Assembly (NCBI GenBank): GCA_003508835.1
Contig: PUFA01000659.1
Coordinates: 62,001 to 126,000 of the forward strand
Length of the DNA stretch: 64,000 nt
Direction of reading: 5' to 3'
Source: Eonycteris spelaea
Lineage: Eukaryota; Chordata; Mammalia; Chiroptera; Pteropodidae
Shown: in pieces, positions 1 to 11,913 of the stretch
Numbering within the stretch: the first letter of the stretch is position 1
How the letters are laid out: every line of letters begins with the position of its first letter
Program-made: the position numbers and the translations under genes
The notes under the pieces: generated by a model
Database searches by the model: none
Told to the model about the DNA's origin: nothing
What the model saw: only the letters and a program-made list of their open reading frames with translations

Positions 1-497
1 CCTATATCAGTTAGCTTTTGCTGCATAACAAACCATCCCCAAACAATGGCTTAAAACAACAAACTATTTACTTAGTTTATAAGCCTTGTAGTTTGGGCTG
101 GGCTCAGCTGGGTGGTCCTATTGCTCTCTCAACAGGACTCACTCATGTGCCTATGGTTAGCTGCCACCCGAATACATAGTTCTGCTTCTGAGATTGACTG
201 GCTGTGTAGGCTGGGATAATATGGGTGACTAGACCATATATTTCTCATCATCCATCAGGTTAGCCCAAGCTTCTTTATATGGAGGTGGTGGCAGGGAATT
301 GAGCAACAGTAAAAGAGGGAAATCCCCAACATTTGAGTATTTTTCAAGTCTCTGCTTCTATCACAATTGCTATTGTTCTTTTGGTCAAAGCATGTCATGT
401 GGGCAAGCTCAGAGTCAATATGGGCTGTGACCATCCAAGGGCTGGATACAGGGCCATGTGAAAAAAATTGGGGGCCATTACTGTAACAGTCTACCAT
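1..497 (-). repeat. Ancient ERVL/MaLR-type LTR, cut by window edge
   Basis: The left end reads gttagcttttgctg, then a 'cttaaaacaacaaac' block. This is the reverse complement of a common mammalian LTR 3' end with an AATAAA and a 'TTTTAAGCCACT' motif. The right end (…gtctacca) fits the reverse complement of a TGTGGTAGA-type LTR start. Several relatives lie elsewhere in the window (11.9, 18.6, 21.4, 25.3, 47.2 and 49.5 kb). Subfamily was not assigned. No internal retroviral sequence was seen. Confidence 0.65.
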
Positions 498-1354
498 GTC
501 TGAGAATGTGGGCCATGGCAACTAGTTCCAAAGTCTCCTTTGCATATTTTTTCCCATAGGGCCTAAGGAGGCCTCATGAAAATAAAAACAACTGGTGTGA
601 AATCTGAGAATTCACAAATGGGATATGAATATTGGTTTCTCAAAATATTATGTTAGCCCTCTGTCAGATTGCTTTCAAATATAAGTATATGCCTCTTTAA
701 GAAAATCCAGGCTTTGAACACACCTACATTAGCAGTGGCTCTTAACTCCTTATTATGGAGTAGGAGGGTAGTATAAACTCCTTTCAGAATCTTATGAAAG
801 CTTAGTATCTTCTCAGAGAAATTAGCATTTACACATAGACACAGAATGTTGCTTAGAATATCATGGGATGCACATATTCCCTGAAGCCAAACCCCAATTT
901 AAGGAACCTTTTATCACAGGGAGAATATATACTTTTATAAAAGAATTCCTCTGAACTCAAAAGGATTTGCCATGGGCTTGCTTATTTAAAGGAAATCTTA
1001 TTGTTAAAGTGATTCATAAGCTATCACCACCTCGGGTTTATCCAGAACACTTCCAAAACATTATTTAATTTAGTTAGCTTATTCTTTAATGCAGGAAAAA
1101 TTCAGTTTCCACCCAACTTTTCAGGAGACGCATTAATTAAAGGCCAGAAGGGCTCATTTAGATATGCTTCTGTGTCTGTTCACACTGATTACTACATAAT
1201 GACACCAAGCTAGAGAATGTGGCCAAGCTCCATGAAAATATATGGGCCATTATGAACATTTGTGAGCAGATTGTCTATGCGTTAAAATCATGCTCTCATA
1301 AGTATCTCTTAAAAACAAAGTTCTGAAGTCTAAGGACTTTATTATACTATTTTA
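498..1354. other. Unassigned AT-rich DNA
   Basis: No repeat family, ORF of note or RNA gene is recognised here. The composition is AT-rich and stop codons are frequent in all frames. Confidence 0.5.
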
Positions 1355-1725
1355 GAGTACTTTTAGTTGCAAGGGACAGATGACTGAACTAAAATGGCTT
1401 AAATAATCAGGTTGGCTGTAGGGTTGGTGGAGTCAGCTCAACAACATGGTGGCTCTAGTTCCAATATTTTCTCGCATTTTCCTCATGGTTCCAGGAGGAT
1501 TATGGCAATTCTTGGTATCACATGCAGGTGACAATTGTCAGAAGCAGAAGAAAAAAAGACCCCTTTTCATTAAAAAGGCAAATTTTCCAGAGACCTGCAA
1601 TGGCTATTTCTTGTGCCTTATTGGCCAGCACTGTCTAACCTGACAATGTCTAAACCAGTCACTTGCAAGGGAAGGGCTAGCACCCTGATTGGCTTATACC
1701 AAAAAGTATTTTTCCTTTGGTTTTG
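1355..1725. repeat. Possible degraded LTR/MER-type repeat
   Basis: The opening (agttgcaagggacag … aaatggctta) and the closing 'gattggctta' resemble the edges of an old mammalian LTR-like repeat. Decay is heavy and the call is weak. A 65-codon frame inside has no recognisable similarity. Confidence 0.3.
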
Positions 1726-2569
1726 GCCTCTTCTTTGAGATGTGGCTTCTTCTTGAAGGGTAAAAAAAAAATCAATACATTCTTGGTAAGAAGGAGGGGA
1801 TCAAATGGCTATTGGCTGAGCAATCTGCAGTGTCTGCCACAGTGCTCTGTTCCTAAATACTCATTTTGAATGGCTAATATGACCTTTCATGGAGCAAGAG
1901 GGAAGGAAATACTTTTGCTAACATGAGTCATGGAAGAAGAGACTTCTGAAATATCACAAAACCTGACTCCTGAACAGTTGAGAAAAAAAGTTGATGGATG
2001 CCAGAGATGGGGCAACAAAGAATAGTGACTCAAACATGAGAGACTTAAGTATAAGACAGTGTGTAGAAGAGGATAGTAATATTGGTTTGAGGGAAGAGCA
2101 GATGTAGCGCAGAAAAGAGATTAAGCACGAAGCGTACAAATTAAATAAGAACATGATTACAGAGGAGAATAGTGAGTGCCTCCCCCATTGTATTCAGCAA
2201 AATGGCAGAACAGAGACTTTGAAGGGGAATGGGATAGCAAAGGGACAAGAGAGTGAGACCAATATATTGAGCAGCATGGCTGCCTACTTTGAGAAGATGC
2301 CCTGCTGTGATGTTCTGCTTATGGTACGTGGTCCTTTCAGGGTGATCTGGCCCACTTCCAACTGCCAGTATCTAAGTCTACATTCCTGAAGGCTCATTCC
2401 TACCCCTTCCACTTCCATGAATGTGGAAAGATGGGAGAATTAACACCCTTTTGGAGTAGCCCTCAACTAATGACTCTCAGGAAATGGTATATAAATATCT
2501 CCTTTTCCTCAACCGTTATTTGGATAATTCTGAACTGAGGGCTCTTCACTGTTTCCCAGTTTTCCTGAG
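1726..2569. other. Unassigned DNA
   Basis: No repeat or gene is recognised. A 78-codon frame at 2153-2389 has no recognisable domain and is probably chance. Confidence 0.45.
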
Positions 2570-2700
2570 GATGAGGTTCCAGTTGCCCACTGTGGTAGCC
2601 AGCTTAACACTGCACCCTTTATTGGCTGCCCTCCCTTTCCTGCTTCACTTTTCCCACTTCTCTATCAGTCTTGTATGCACCCCAAAATAAACTAATTCTA
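2570..2700 (+). repeat. 3' part of an old LTR-like repeat
   Basis: The text 'ttggctgccctccctttcc' followed by 'caaaataaacta' matches the shared 3' half of a repeat also seen at 3.5, 21.6, 33.7 and 41.2 kb. The AATAAA-like signal places its sense on the plus strand. Family name was not assigned. Confidence 0.4.
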
Positions 2701-2930
2701 CCCATAGCCTGGTATCATGATCTGCTTTATACACATTCTCTTGTCCAATTACTATGACAATCCTAATGGTAGTAGGTATTATCAGCTCCAATTGATATAT
2801 GAGGCCACAAACTCAGGCAGGTCAAGTGATCTTCTTAAGTTCATTCAGCTGGTAAATGACAACTCAAATTGAAATCCAGGCCTGTCTGGTGAAAGCCTGT
2901 GCTCTTTCTCTAATAACAACTTGTATCTTG
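2701..2930 (-). repeat. MIR SINE
   Basis: This is the reverse complement of the MIR core and tail: 'tatgaggccacaaactcagg' stands for 'gatgaggaaactgaggc', followed by a 'ttcattcagctggtaaatg' block and 'aaatccaggcctgtctgg'. MIR is an ancient tRNA-derived mammalian SINE, here strongly decayed and inert. Confidence 0.7.
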
Positions 2931-3329
2931 GTGCTATTAAATAAGACACTAATGCAAAAACTAAGAGGGCCTGGATAAAGCCAAGAACTATGGAGTTGCT
3001 GTAACACATGTTGACAACCTGCCCTTGGTGGCAGCTGATTGCTTTAGGGTTTTCATCTATCAGGCCTTGCCAGGCTAAATCTCAAGAAGCTGATGCAACA
3101 TACCCACTTGTGAGCCTGGTGAGATGAAGCAGATCAAAGTCTGTAATCATCCGCAGTGAATCAAGGGGATCCATAGAAAAATGGACCCTGGCTTCAAATG
3201 ATAGTTGGAACAGAACTGATATGAGAACTCAAAGTCTGACTGACCATTGTTTAGAGCTCTGACTACATGAAAGAACTTTCCAGGCAAGAACTCGACAAGT
3301 GATATCCTTCATACCTGGCTGAGCTATTG

Positions 3330-3475
3330 AGACAGTATGATGGATAGTTTAGGAGGTGGATTTTGGAGTCAGACATGCCTGGGCCAGATTCTTCTTCTAC
3401 CAGTTTCTAAGTTTCTAGTATGCTAGTTACTTCCCACCTCAAGAGCCTGAATCTCTGTTTCTTTCCTGTGAGCAT
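3330..3475 (+). repeat. MIR SINE fragment
   Basis: The text 'ttttggagtcagacatgcct' is the MIR tRNA-like head with its 'ggagtcagactgcctggg' motif. It is followed by the core ending in 'tgaatctctgtttc'. Confidence 0.65.
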
Positions 3476-3711
3476 TCTCTGACACCTCTGAAGTCTGCTC
3501 AGCCACAAATTGGTAGAACCCAGAACTGTGGGTAACATCACTCAACTAATGAGGAATAGGAGTCGTTATAAATGCTGCAGCCTCTCCATTGGGACGATTC
3601 TGAGGCATGTTCCACATAATTTATCAGAGGATCCCTAGCAGAATTCAGCCTCAGTTGCCCAGAGCTGTAGTCCATTCATTAATGAGCTCACTTATTGGTT
3701 GTCCTTTCCCT
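3476..3711 (+). repeat. Old LTR-like repeat
   Basis: Contains 'gttgcccagagctgtagtcc' and 'tattggttgtcctttccc', the same signature as the copies at 21.6, 33.7 and 41.2 kb. It sits between two MIR pieces. Those MIR pieces overlap in consensus position, so they are separate elements and not one split MIR. Confidence 0.4.
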
Positions 3712-3845
3712 GTGTAACTATCTCCAAGTTACTTAATTTTCGTAAGCCTGTGAAATTGGGATTACATCTCTATCATAGGGTCGTTATGGGAATTAAATGA
3801 GCTTCTATGTATAGGGTGGGCTGTATCTAATAAACGTTCAAGAGC
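3712..3845 (+). repeat. MIR SINE fragment
   Basis: Reads 'caagttacttaattttcg', then 'ggtcgttatgggaattaaat' and a 3' end 'taataaacgttc'. This corresponds to the MIR core and 3' part. Confidence 0.6.
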
Positions 3846-4690
3846 AACACGGTGATTGTTAAATTATTGATCCTTTCTTTTCAGCCTCTAGGCTCCATCC
3901 CTGCAGTTCCAGGTTCTCCACTAGGTGGCAGAGCATCAACAGTCATCGTCCATGGAAGTCATGCCTTACTTGGAAAGACTAAGGCTCACAAACGGGTAGA
4001 ATAAGTAAATTAGAGACCCCGAGGGACTATGGTCAGTGTGACTTGAGAAAGGCAAGCCTATGATTAAAACCCAGTCCAAATAAAGAAAGCAGTGCCCTGA
4101 AATTCCAGCCTCAGTCAGATCGATGTCTGATTCAAGGCTTTGAAAGGTAGAGACTGTTGGATGTATTCCCAAAGCAACATGGGGAATCTCTATGAGAGAC
4201 GCAGGTGGAGTCTGTTTGCAAGAAATTACTGGGTGCTATTTTCCCATGCCTGGAGTAATCCTAAGTCATGGGAGATGACTAGGAGGTGGAGGAATGGCAA
4301 GGAGCCAGGGAAAACCAAACAATCACCTAAATAAAGTAGATCTTGAAAAGAGTGAGCACAATTCTCTAGTCAGTGTTGGGACAAAATCTTTCGGGATTAT
4401 TTAATATTCCTCTTGGCATAATGTTTACATCATTGGAAAAATCATATCAATCGAGGATTAATCCCTGGTTAAACGATGAGGAGAATGGAGCATTTATCCA
4501 CTGGCTTCAATGCCTCATCAGTTGAGGGTTTACCCTGGGTCATTAACTCCACCATACTTGCAAGGAGTTAAGAGGCAGACAGGCATTTGCAGTAGGAAGC
4601 TATTGGCAAATAAAAAACTGTCTACCGTATCTGCTGATGAACTCAGATGGGCAAATGAGATATGGTGTGGGGGCATCAACAATGACAGCT
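3846..4690. other. Unassigned DNA
   Basis: No repeat family or gene is recognised with confidence. Frames of 64-68 codons on both strands overlap each other and show no domain. Confidence 0.45.
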
Positions 4691-4850
4691 ACAGCAGTGC
4701 TTATTTTAGTGTATATACAAATCACTTGGGGATCTTGTCAAAAGGCAGATTCTGATTCCATAGATCTTGAGTGATACCTGAAATTCTGAATTTTTAACAA
4801 GTTCCCAGATGATGTTGATTGATGCTGCAGATCACATTTTGAGAAGCAAA
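4691..4850 (-). repeat. MER5-like hAT DNA transposon fossil
   Basis: Shows the MER5-type series 'caaatcacttgggga', 'tctgaatttttaacaag' and 'cacattttgagaagc'. These are the reverse-complement landmarks of this non-autonomous hAT family. It has no coding capacity. Confidence 0.6.
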
Positions 4851-4934
4851 GGCTACACAGTTCTTTAAACCAGTCCTGCTATTTCTTTCATCATCCACAT
4901 CATTAATGACCCCAAACAACATTGGAGGCATCAG

Positions 4935-5030
4935 GGTCCCTGAGCTTTGGTGTTCCTCTCTCTGGATCTCAATGTCTCCATCTTTGCAATGGGTGGCTTG
5001 GATTAGAGGAGCTAACTAGGGTGGTAGACG
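4935..5030 (+). repeat. MIR-like 3' fragment
   Basis: The string 'ctcaatgtctccatctttgc' then 'aatgggtggcttggattaga' follows the MIR-type core and tail. It is short and diverged. Confidence 0.45.
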
Positions 5031-5379
5031 TGGAGAGGAGAGGGGGAAAAAGTTTTTAAATAGCATTTCAATATTTAGAAGACATTGAGATTTTTTTAAA
5101 AAATAAAACTAACAAGAAGCAAAGTAGGAACAAATTCTCTGGGCTGGCCAAGATCCACAGAAGACAACTCCATGTTCCTAAAAAATTTACATCTCCTGGG
5201 AGTGGGGAATAATATTGTCATTTCTTGGGGGATGACCTAGACATTTTTGTTTTCATATAAAGGGGGGTATTGGTTCTAAAAGGCTGAGAAAGACTGGATT
5301 TGATGATTTGTGAGACCTCATCCAGGTCTAATATCTTTCCACAGAATTTTATATAAATCTATTATGTGAAATTGCTGAT

Positions 5380-5510
5380 TTATGTCTGGCTTCCTTACTG
5401 ACCTGGAAGCTTTTCTAGCCAAAGATTCATCTCTGTCTCTAACACTCACTCTAGTGCCTGGCACACAGTAGATGCTTAGTAAATCCTTGAATACATAAAT
5501 GAATATATGG
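5380..5510 (+). repeat. L2 (CR1-clade LINE) 3' end
   Basis: The text 'tagtgcctggcacacagtag' plus 'atgcttagtaaatccttgaa' is the characteristic L2 3' terminus. The preceding 'aagcttttctagcc' fits the upstream 3' UTR. Confidence 0.6.
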
Positions 5511-6544
5511 ATTTCTTCCAGGTCTAAAAAAATTGTGACATCTTGAGGTTGAGCCACACACTGGCTTTTTGGAAGGGGTCTTTTAAGATATCTTTTGACC
5601 CATGTGGTACTAAATCCTTTGAAGTTTTATTGTAACAGAATTCTAGTCACATACGACCCCCTGTCCAGTATTTAATGAGCTGCTCTGGAGCATATAGCAT
5701 TTAGTGACATCCCAATGACGATTCTTTGGCTGGAGAATTGTTTTAAAATGGTGTTTTGGAGTAAGAAACATCTGCCCTGGTTTGCCATGGACAAGGAGTC
5801 TGTGGAGTACATTTGGATGGGCTCTGCCTGATTGAGCTTGCCAGGGAAAGGCGGAGGCACCACTAATTACACGTCTTGCATTATGGGTTGGAAATAGATA
5901 CACAGAGCAAATGCTCTGACCCACAAAACTCAAAAAGTGACGAAAGCAACATAGACTTCAAGTTCGTTTAAAAAATTCCCAGCATTGCAGAGCAGAGGCA
6001 GTCATACAGTTTTTCCCCTTTTTCACATGGCATTCAAGACAGAAGAATGAACCAACAGAGTATCTGGAAATCTACTTGCAAATTCAGAAAAAAAAAGAAC
6101 TCCACAATGGCAAAAAAGATATAGACAGTGACACTGTTAACATGTGATTTTCACTGGAGGTGTTAATTAGTAACTCCCTTTGGCCTTTGATATTTTGAAA
6201 AAGGTCAGCACCATTGTTTGACTTATACAAATTTGATTGCACTCAGGTAAAAGTTGCTCTTCTTCAGGTAAGTCCTAGTTATACAATTCCCAGAGAGACC
6301 TTCCTAAAAAGGAAGAAGTAATAGAAGCAATAGGCAGAATGAGAGGCCCAAGTGGGCAATGTGTGGGAGCCAGTAGCAGCCCTGCCTCAGGTTCCAAAGA
6401 TGAATTCTATAATTATAGGACTGAGAGCTGGCTTAGCAGCAGCCCATTAAGATAAAATTTAGTAGAAGTTTGGGCAACAGCAAGCTCAAGAAAAACCATC
6501 AATGGGATACAGGTACCCAATGGCTAAATATCTGTGACAGAAAT
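5511..6544. other. Unassigned DNA
   Basis: No confident repeat or gene. A 96-codon minus-strand frame (5643-5933) has a nested 63-codon frame. It has no recognisable domain and base composition like its surroundings, so I treat it as chance. Confidence 0.45.
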
Positions 6545-6870
6545 AGTTGGACTATCCTTTCTAGCCTTTCATGCAGTTAGGTTTGATCATGTGACTGAGT
6601 TCTAGCCAATAAAACATGAGTACAAGTAAGGTGTTCTGTTTCCAGAACAGGTCTATAAGTACTGCCCACACATGATCCTTCATCATCTTTCCCTTTCTAG
6701 CTAGATTAAAAGGGTGACAGTGTGTTGAATATAGCAAAGCCACAAGATGGAAGAGGCATGGAGCACCACTGCTTGGAGGAGAGCCACTTGTTAATCAAGA
6801 CTTTATGTGAGTAAGAAATAAACCTTATTGTGTAAAGGTGTTGAGACATTGGGGTTTATCTCTTATAGTA
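6545..6870 (+). repeat. MaLR-like LTR remnant
   Basis: Has 'ttctagccaataaaacatga', 'gccacaagatggaagagg' and 'gtaagaaataaaccttattg' in that order. This is the usual order of an MLT1-type LTR: CCAAT-like box, body, AATAAA, 3' end. Confidence 0.5.
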
Positions 6871-7379
6871 GATTTTATTACCTTAATTAAATATAAAGTC
6901 TTTGGCTGTATTAATAGAGGGATTGTAGGAAGAACAAAGGAGGGTTATGCTGTCCTTTCACGAAAATTGTAAGAGGGATTTCATCAAACTGGAATATGTG
7001 CATAAATCAAAGACAGGAGTGATGAGGAGGTGGCAAATGATATATTGGGGAAGATAAAAGTGAGGGAGGTTCAGCCTAAAAAAGAGAAATCTTTGGTGTA
7101 GAGTAGGAATATATAATATATAATATAATCTGTTTGTAAAATTTTGAATGTCACAAGGAAGGTTTAGACTTCTGCTGTGGAGTGCCAGAGAGCTAAGCTA
7201 GCTGCAAGTTTTGGGCTCAATATAAAAAACAATAATTAGCACTGCCCCAAAGTGGAATGACCTTTCTCACCAGCTAAAGCCCTCTCCATCTTTAGTAGAT
7301 TCTGTTGATTGACACTTGATATCCAATTTCCTCCTTCTTGACTACAGAACCCCAATTTTGTTGAAGTATCATCTTCATG
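6871..7379. other. Unassigned AT-rich DNA
   Basis: A short AT-rich 'tatataatatataatataat' patch lies at about 7110-7130. Nothing else is recognised. Confidence 0.45.
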
Positions 7380-7795
7380 TGATTATGGGAGAGAGAACGC
7401 TTATCTAGCTCCAGGGAGGGATCCTGGATAGTCCATGCTATTTGGCACATGGCATTCTCTTAGTAGTTTTTACTGGTCTAGAGGTTGATATGTACCCTAA
7501 GCTAGCCCAATCAGATTTAAAGGAAACTCTTGTATTTCATGGTTGGGGGAGAGACTTTCCTTCTCTTTTGCTGGCCATGCATGAGAACTCATTAGTCATG
7601 ACTCTCACTGGCAACCAGTGAGGAGAACCAGCCTTGACATGGAACCAGCAATGAGGATGGCAGAGCAGAGATGAAAGAACCTGTCCATTAAGCTGCTGAT
7701 CATCCTAGGCCTAAAGGCTCCTCTATATCTGGATTTCACTTTGAGTTGGGTTTTCTGTTATGTCTAGCTTAAAACATCTTAGTTAATACATTTCT
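7380..7795 (+). repeat. Possible LTR/DNA-repeat remnant
   Basis: Motifs such as 'ctagcccaatcagatttaa' and the 3' 'cttaaaacatcttagttaat' look like an old MaLR-type LTR. The match is weak and edges are approximate. Confidence 0.3.
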
Positions 7796-8139
7796 CCTGA
7801 GGAGGTTTGGGAATACAGGTTGAATACTGCATTGTCATCAGGGATACCAGAGGGGAATTCTAGCCTGGGTAGTAGGTGGACCTCTCAGGATAATATCCAA
7901 TCCTGAGAGTTATAAACTCTGCTGAAAGAGGTATGTTCAACTTCATTTAAATTTGAATATAGGCTTCCTTAAAAGTATCTGGAAATACATTTTGTAATGG
8001 ACTTATGTTGGCTTTTGGCTATCACACATTCTATCCACTCCCTTCCTGTTGCCCCCACCCCCATTTCTCTCTGTAGGAGGTCTTCCATAACAGAGACAAC
8101 TTTTTATCCATAGCAGATTTGGACTCCCTCCTGCAGGGG
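7796..8139. other. Unassigned DNA
   Basis: No confident repeat. The 117-codon minus frame at 8031-8384 mostly overlaps the next LTR and is not a gene candidate. Confidence 0.45.
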
Positions 8140-8522
8140 GTAGAATCATTGATTGGAAGCATCTGTCTATCAGGAATTGCATGCTTCTCGTTACATGTAG
8201 TTGATGCCACAGGACTGGTTCTTGCCAATAGAATGGGAGCAGTAGTGGTGTGTATTATGTCTGGGTCAAGAAGCTTAAGCAGTGGGTATACTTTCATTGT
8301 CTTTATCCATCTTCCACCTGAATGCAAAAGACTCCAAGGCCCAAGAGGAGGGTGGAGCCACAAAATTGAAGGAGCCTGGGTCATGAATAATCCTATGGAA
8401 GGTTGACTGCCAACCAGGAATATTTGCGTTGGACAGTTACATGCCTAAGGAATACTCTTCTATTGTGTTAAGCCATTAACTTTGGAGTTTGTTAGTTACA
8501 GCAATTAGTATTACCCTAATAC
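8140..8522 (+). repeat. MaLR-like LTR remnant
   Basis: Contains 'ttcttgccaatagaatggga', 'ggagggtggagccaca' and a 3' end 'ttgtgttaagccattaactt' followed by 'gttagttacagcaa'. This is the MLT1-type 3' signature. The open frames on both strands here are by-products. Confidence 0.55.
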
Positions 8523-9345
8523 ATCCTGACTGTGCATTGTTTTTAGTAGTGGGGCAAGAGCCAACTGAGCTTCCTGCTGATTCTCCCATTGCAGAAGGCA
8601 AAGAGGTCCAGTTCCCCTTTCTATCTGCCCCCCTGGTAAAGCCAAGGTTTAAATATCCACTTAGACACTTGGTCCTGGGATAATGACTCTTAAACAAGGA
8701 GCGCAAAGATGTAGGGAAAGTTCTGAATCAGATATATAGCAGTGGTAGCAGAAACTTGAAAAAATACTGTGCCTGTGACCATTTGGCTTTGGGTATGGTT
8801 TCTCTTACTTCAGTAGCACCCTTGGGTTCTGCTTGTTGTCCAAGCCTTCTCCTCCAGCTTTGCATTGATTCTGTTAGCCATTGATAGCATGATAATTCCC
8901 TCATTGGCTTAAGATAATCACTTCTTTCTCTTGCTTGCAATCATGCTGGTGGGGTTTTTTTTTTTCTATAGAAGTGGCTCATCTCAATCTCATGCATATC
9001 ATTTTGTTTTGATGTTTATAAGTGAAGTCTTTTCCTTACGAAATTCTGTATTTATTTCAGTATTTGACTCTGCTGTACTATCTTAGATTCATGATCTAAC
9101 AGCAGTTGACATTTGGCACCACTCAATTTCCTCCTTTCGTTTACTGCCTGTCCAGATAATCAAGTAGTTGTTTATTTTTTTCTATCGTTGATGGTTTGGT
9201 CTCTCTCCTAACTTTCAGCAATTATTTTCCTCACTTGCCTTACAGATTGTCCTCACCATGCATTTTTTTGCAGCATTTGTACATGTTAACCATTTCTAGC
9301 ATTGAACTAGCCATCTAATTAGCAATCTGTAACATTTTTCTGATG
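8523..9345. other. Unassigned DNA with a poly-T run
   Basis: A T-run lies near 8955-8965. No repeat family or gene is recognised. Confidence 0.45.
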
Positions 9346-9530
9346 GAGAAAAAGGCATTGTTGGTGGAAAAAGCACTGGATTTGTTTTCCCAGAGATCTG
9401 CTTCTGTTACTTACAAGATATGTGACCTTGAGCAAATCGTCAAACTTGTCTCTCTCTGAGACTTGTTTTGCCAAGTGATTAGAATGAGGGAATACATGAA
9501 AATCTCAGGGCCAGTTATAATGGCAGCAGT
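9346..9530 (+). repeat. MIR SINE
   Basis: Has 'aaaaagcactggatttg', 'ctgttacttacaagatatgt', 'gaccttgagcaaatcg' and 'gaatgagggaatacatg' in MIR order from head to tail. Confidence 0.65.
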
Positions 9531-9944
9531 TAATTAAAGTTCACATGGCTAGATAAATACAATTATAGGGAAGGTAGGAAGGTATGAAGGTAGGAAACCA
9601 CAGCCTCACCTGAGAAGTCAGGCTGTGAGAGCTACGAGGCAGAGAAGAACTATTCATGCAGATTGCATCAGCTGATAGGAACCACCTGAGGACGTTTTAT
9701 TTTGCAGCCAGCTTTATACTTTTGTCTCATTCTGAAATACAGTCCTTAAAGACAATCCAAACAGAGCAGTGTCCATGTTTCAGCATTTTATCCAGTCTTT
9801 GCACATTGTGAACACAAGACAAATGTGACCTGCCACAGCAACCTTTTACATTACTCAATGAGCAATTCTTCCACACCCTGGATCAGTCTTTTATATTTGT
9901 GACGGAACTGCATTAGAAATTCCACCTTCACCTTCCTAGGACTG
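9531..9944. other. Unassigned DNA
   Basis: A short GGTAGGAA-type direct repeat occurs around 9568-9597. Nothing else is recognised. Confidence 0.4.
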
Positions 9945-10015
9945 TGCAGGGGAGCAGATTTGGTGACCTCTAACATTAAACTTCAGTTTTCTCATCAGTA
10001 AAATGGAGTGGCTCA
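9945..10015 (+). repeat. MIR-like 3' fragment
   Basis: 'cttcagttttctcatcagta' plus 'aaatgg' is the MIR-type 'cctcagtttcctcatctgta' block. It is only a short piece. Confidence 0.4.
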
Positions 10016-10541
10016 ACTGCTACTCCTGCAGTCCCCTTTCCAGTCCAAGTCCACTATGATGCTGGAAGATGATCTCGTGACCCCCCTCCCCTGAGTGTCT
10101 GCTTAGCTTCTGGATGGACTTAACTTTCCTTCTCAAAAGCAAAAGAGCACTTCTGTCTGGAGTTTTCTCTTGTTGAAAACCAGCTCCCTCTCCCTTTGCT
10201 GGGGTGGAGTTTGTTGTCATGGTAACCCTGAGGTTGACACTAAATTCAGCCAAATAGATTCATATGTGGCTACGAAAGGTCAGGACAAAGTATTTCTCCA
10301 AACCTGGTGATTTGCTAATAGGAAACAAAGTATTTAGCCACTCTGATAACTTTTCACAAAACTTCCCCTTTTTCTTAGAGAACACTTGACACACGAAATA
10401 AGAGAGGAGTAGGGACAATTTGGTTTGATGTGCTAACTTTTAAAGTATTCTTACAGACAGATGTATTTATCTTAGGCCATCTTTTGACTTGGAAAAATTC
10501 TCTTCTAAAACATATTTTGTAAGTGCTTGAACTTAACCCAA
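10016..10541. other. Unassigned DNA
   Basis: No repeat or gene is recognised. A 77-codon minus frame is probably chance. Confidence 0.45.
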
Positions 10542-10567
10542 GGGCGGGAGGTGGTGGGGGTGGGGGG
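10542..10567 (+). other. Potential G-quadruplex motif
   Basis: Four G-runs (3, 3, 5 and 6 Gs) are separated by loops of 1, 7 and 1 bases, which meets the usual G3+N1-7 rule. Whether it folds in cells cannot be told from sequence. Confidence 0.5.
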
Positions 10568-11424
10568 AGGCAAAGAACTCAAGCTTAAATAACTAATAAT
10601 ATTCGGGTAACAATAATCAAATGTTATTTGCTAACTCCAATAAATATTCTGAACAATATCCCTTCTTAGCACACACTACATACACACAACCAGATACACA
10701 CACACCTTAGCTACCTTCCCATATAATCAGATGAAACTTGAAGAAAGGAGTAATGTCCCCCACAGAGTTTGGAAAATGCTGGACTAAGTTTATCTTTTTG
10801 ATTGCTCCATAAAGGTCCAAGGCCAAGTAGAGAAGCAGTTGATTAAGGACAATGTGGTACCATGGGGAGGAGGGGGATTACTAGAGTGCCGAACTAGGCA
10901 AATTCATTTCAAACAGGACCTAGAAAAATAAGGAGGTTTAGAATGTAGAAATCCCAGCCCTTCAGGTGCCACCATGAAATATGAAGAGCAGCCAGGGCCC
11001 CAGGACACAGGCACTCTCTTCATCTGAGGCTTGGAATAAAAGGCATGTTGCCAACAGAGACAAAGCAGGAAGGATCCACGCACAGAAGAGACAGTGGCTG
11101 GGCTGTCAGGCTGTATTTGTGTCTGCCTGAGCTATTCTGAAAAGATCCTCCTTTCCTGAATCACTAAGACAGCCCCCCCCCACTTCAGACAATAGAGGGA
11201 TGGAGTAGTGACGCTTCCTGTGCTAAGCAACAGATGGGAAACATGGGAGTGGGAACTTTCATCTTGGCTCTGTTAGCAATAACTACCACTGAACCCAACC
11301 CTGATGGCTTCAGCTTCTTTAGCTACTGGCAGGGAGTGGAGGGAGCAGAAGATGAAGACTCTGGGCCATCTCATGAAGATGATCCAAGACAATAAGTCAC
11401 CAGTGCAATTTATCCCCTCCTTCC
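10568..11424. other. Unassigned DNA with CA-rich and poly-C patches
   Basis: A short imperfect CA-rich patch lies around 10672-10706 and a C9-C10 run near 11173. No gene is recognised. Confidence 0.45.
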
Positions 11425-11913
11425 TGCCCCATCCAAGCCACCATTATCTCTCACTGGGATTTTAGCAGTTGCCTTCCACCTGGTCTCTTTGCTTCCATTT
11501 CTACCTCCCTATAGCTTATTGTTCATCCACACTGAAACCAGAGTGATCCTGTCAAAATACAAGTTAAATTGTGTTTTCTTCTGCTCAAAAACCCTCTGAT
11601 AGCCTCCCAATGTTCTTACTATGACCTACAAGGCCCTATAGAATCTGGCCACACTCCCATTCCTTCTCTAACATCATTTCCTATTTTCTACCCCTATCCT
11701 ACTTTGCTCCAGATATACTTCCCTCCTTTGCCTGAACATGTCATTTTTATTCACACCCTGGAATTTCTGTACTTGCTGTTCCCTCTGCCTAGAATGCTCT
11801 TTCACCAGTTACCTGCATTACTTGTTGCTTCATATCCTTCCGATCTTTTCTCAGATGCTATCTTCCCAATGAGGATTTCCCTAATCACCTGCTTTAAAAT
11901 TGCAAGTACTCTG
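11425..11913 (+). repeat. L2-type LINE 3' region, upstream half
   Basis: Shows the L2/CR1 3' UTR series: 'aaaaccctctgatagcc', 'ctacaaggccctatagaatc', 'cttgctgttccctctgccta' and 'gaatgctctttcacc'. It breaks at an LTR that starts with TGTTAGTC at 11914 and resumes at about 12352. The 116-codon frame here is untranslated LINE DNA. Confidence 0.75.

Noticed and set aside
3330..3845. One MIR split by an inserted LTR-like repeat
   Set aside because: The two MIR pieces overlap in consensus position, so they are better read as two separate MIRs.
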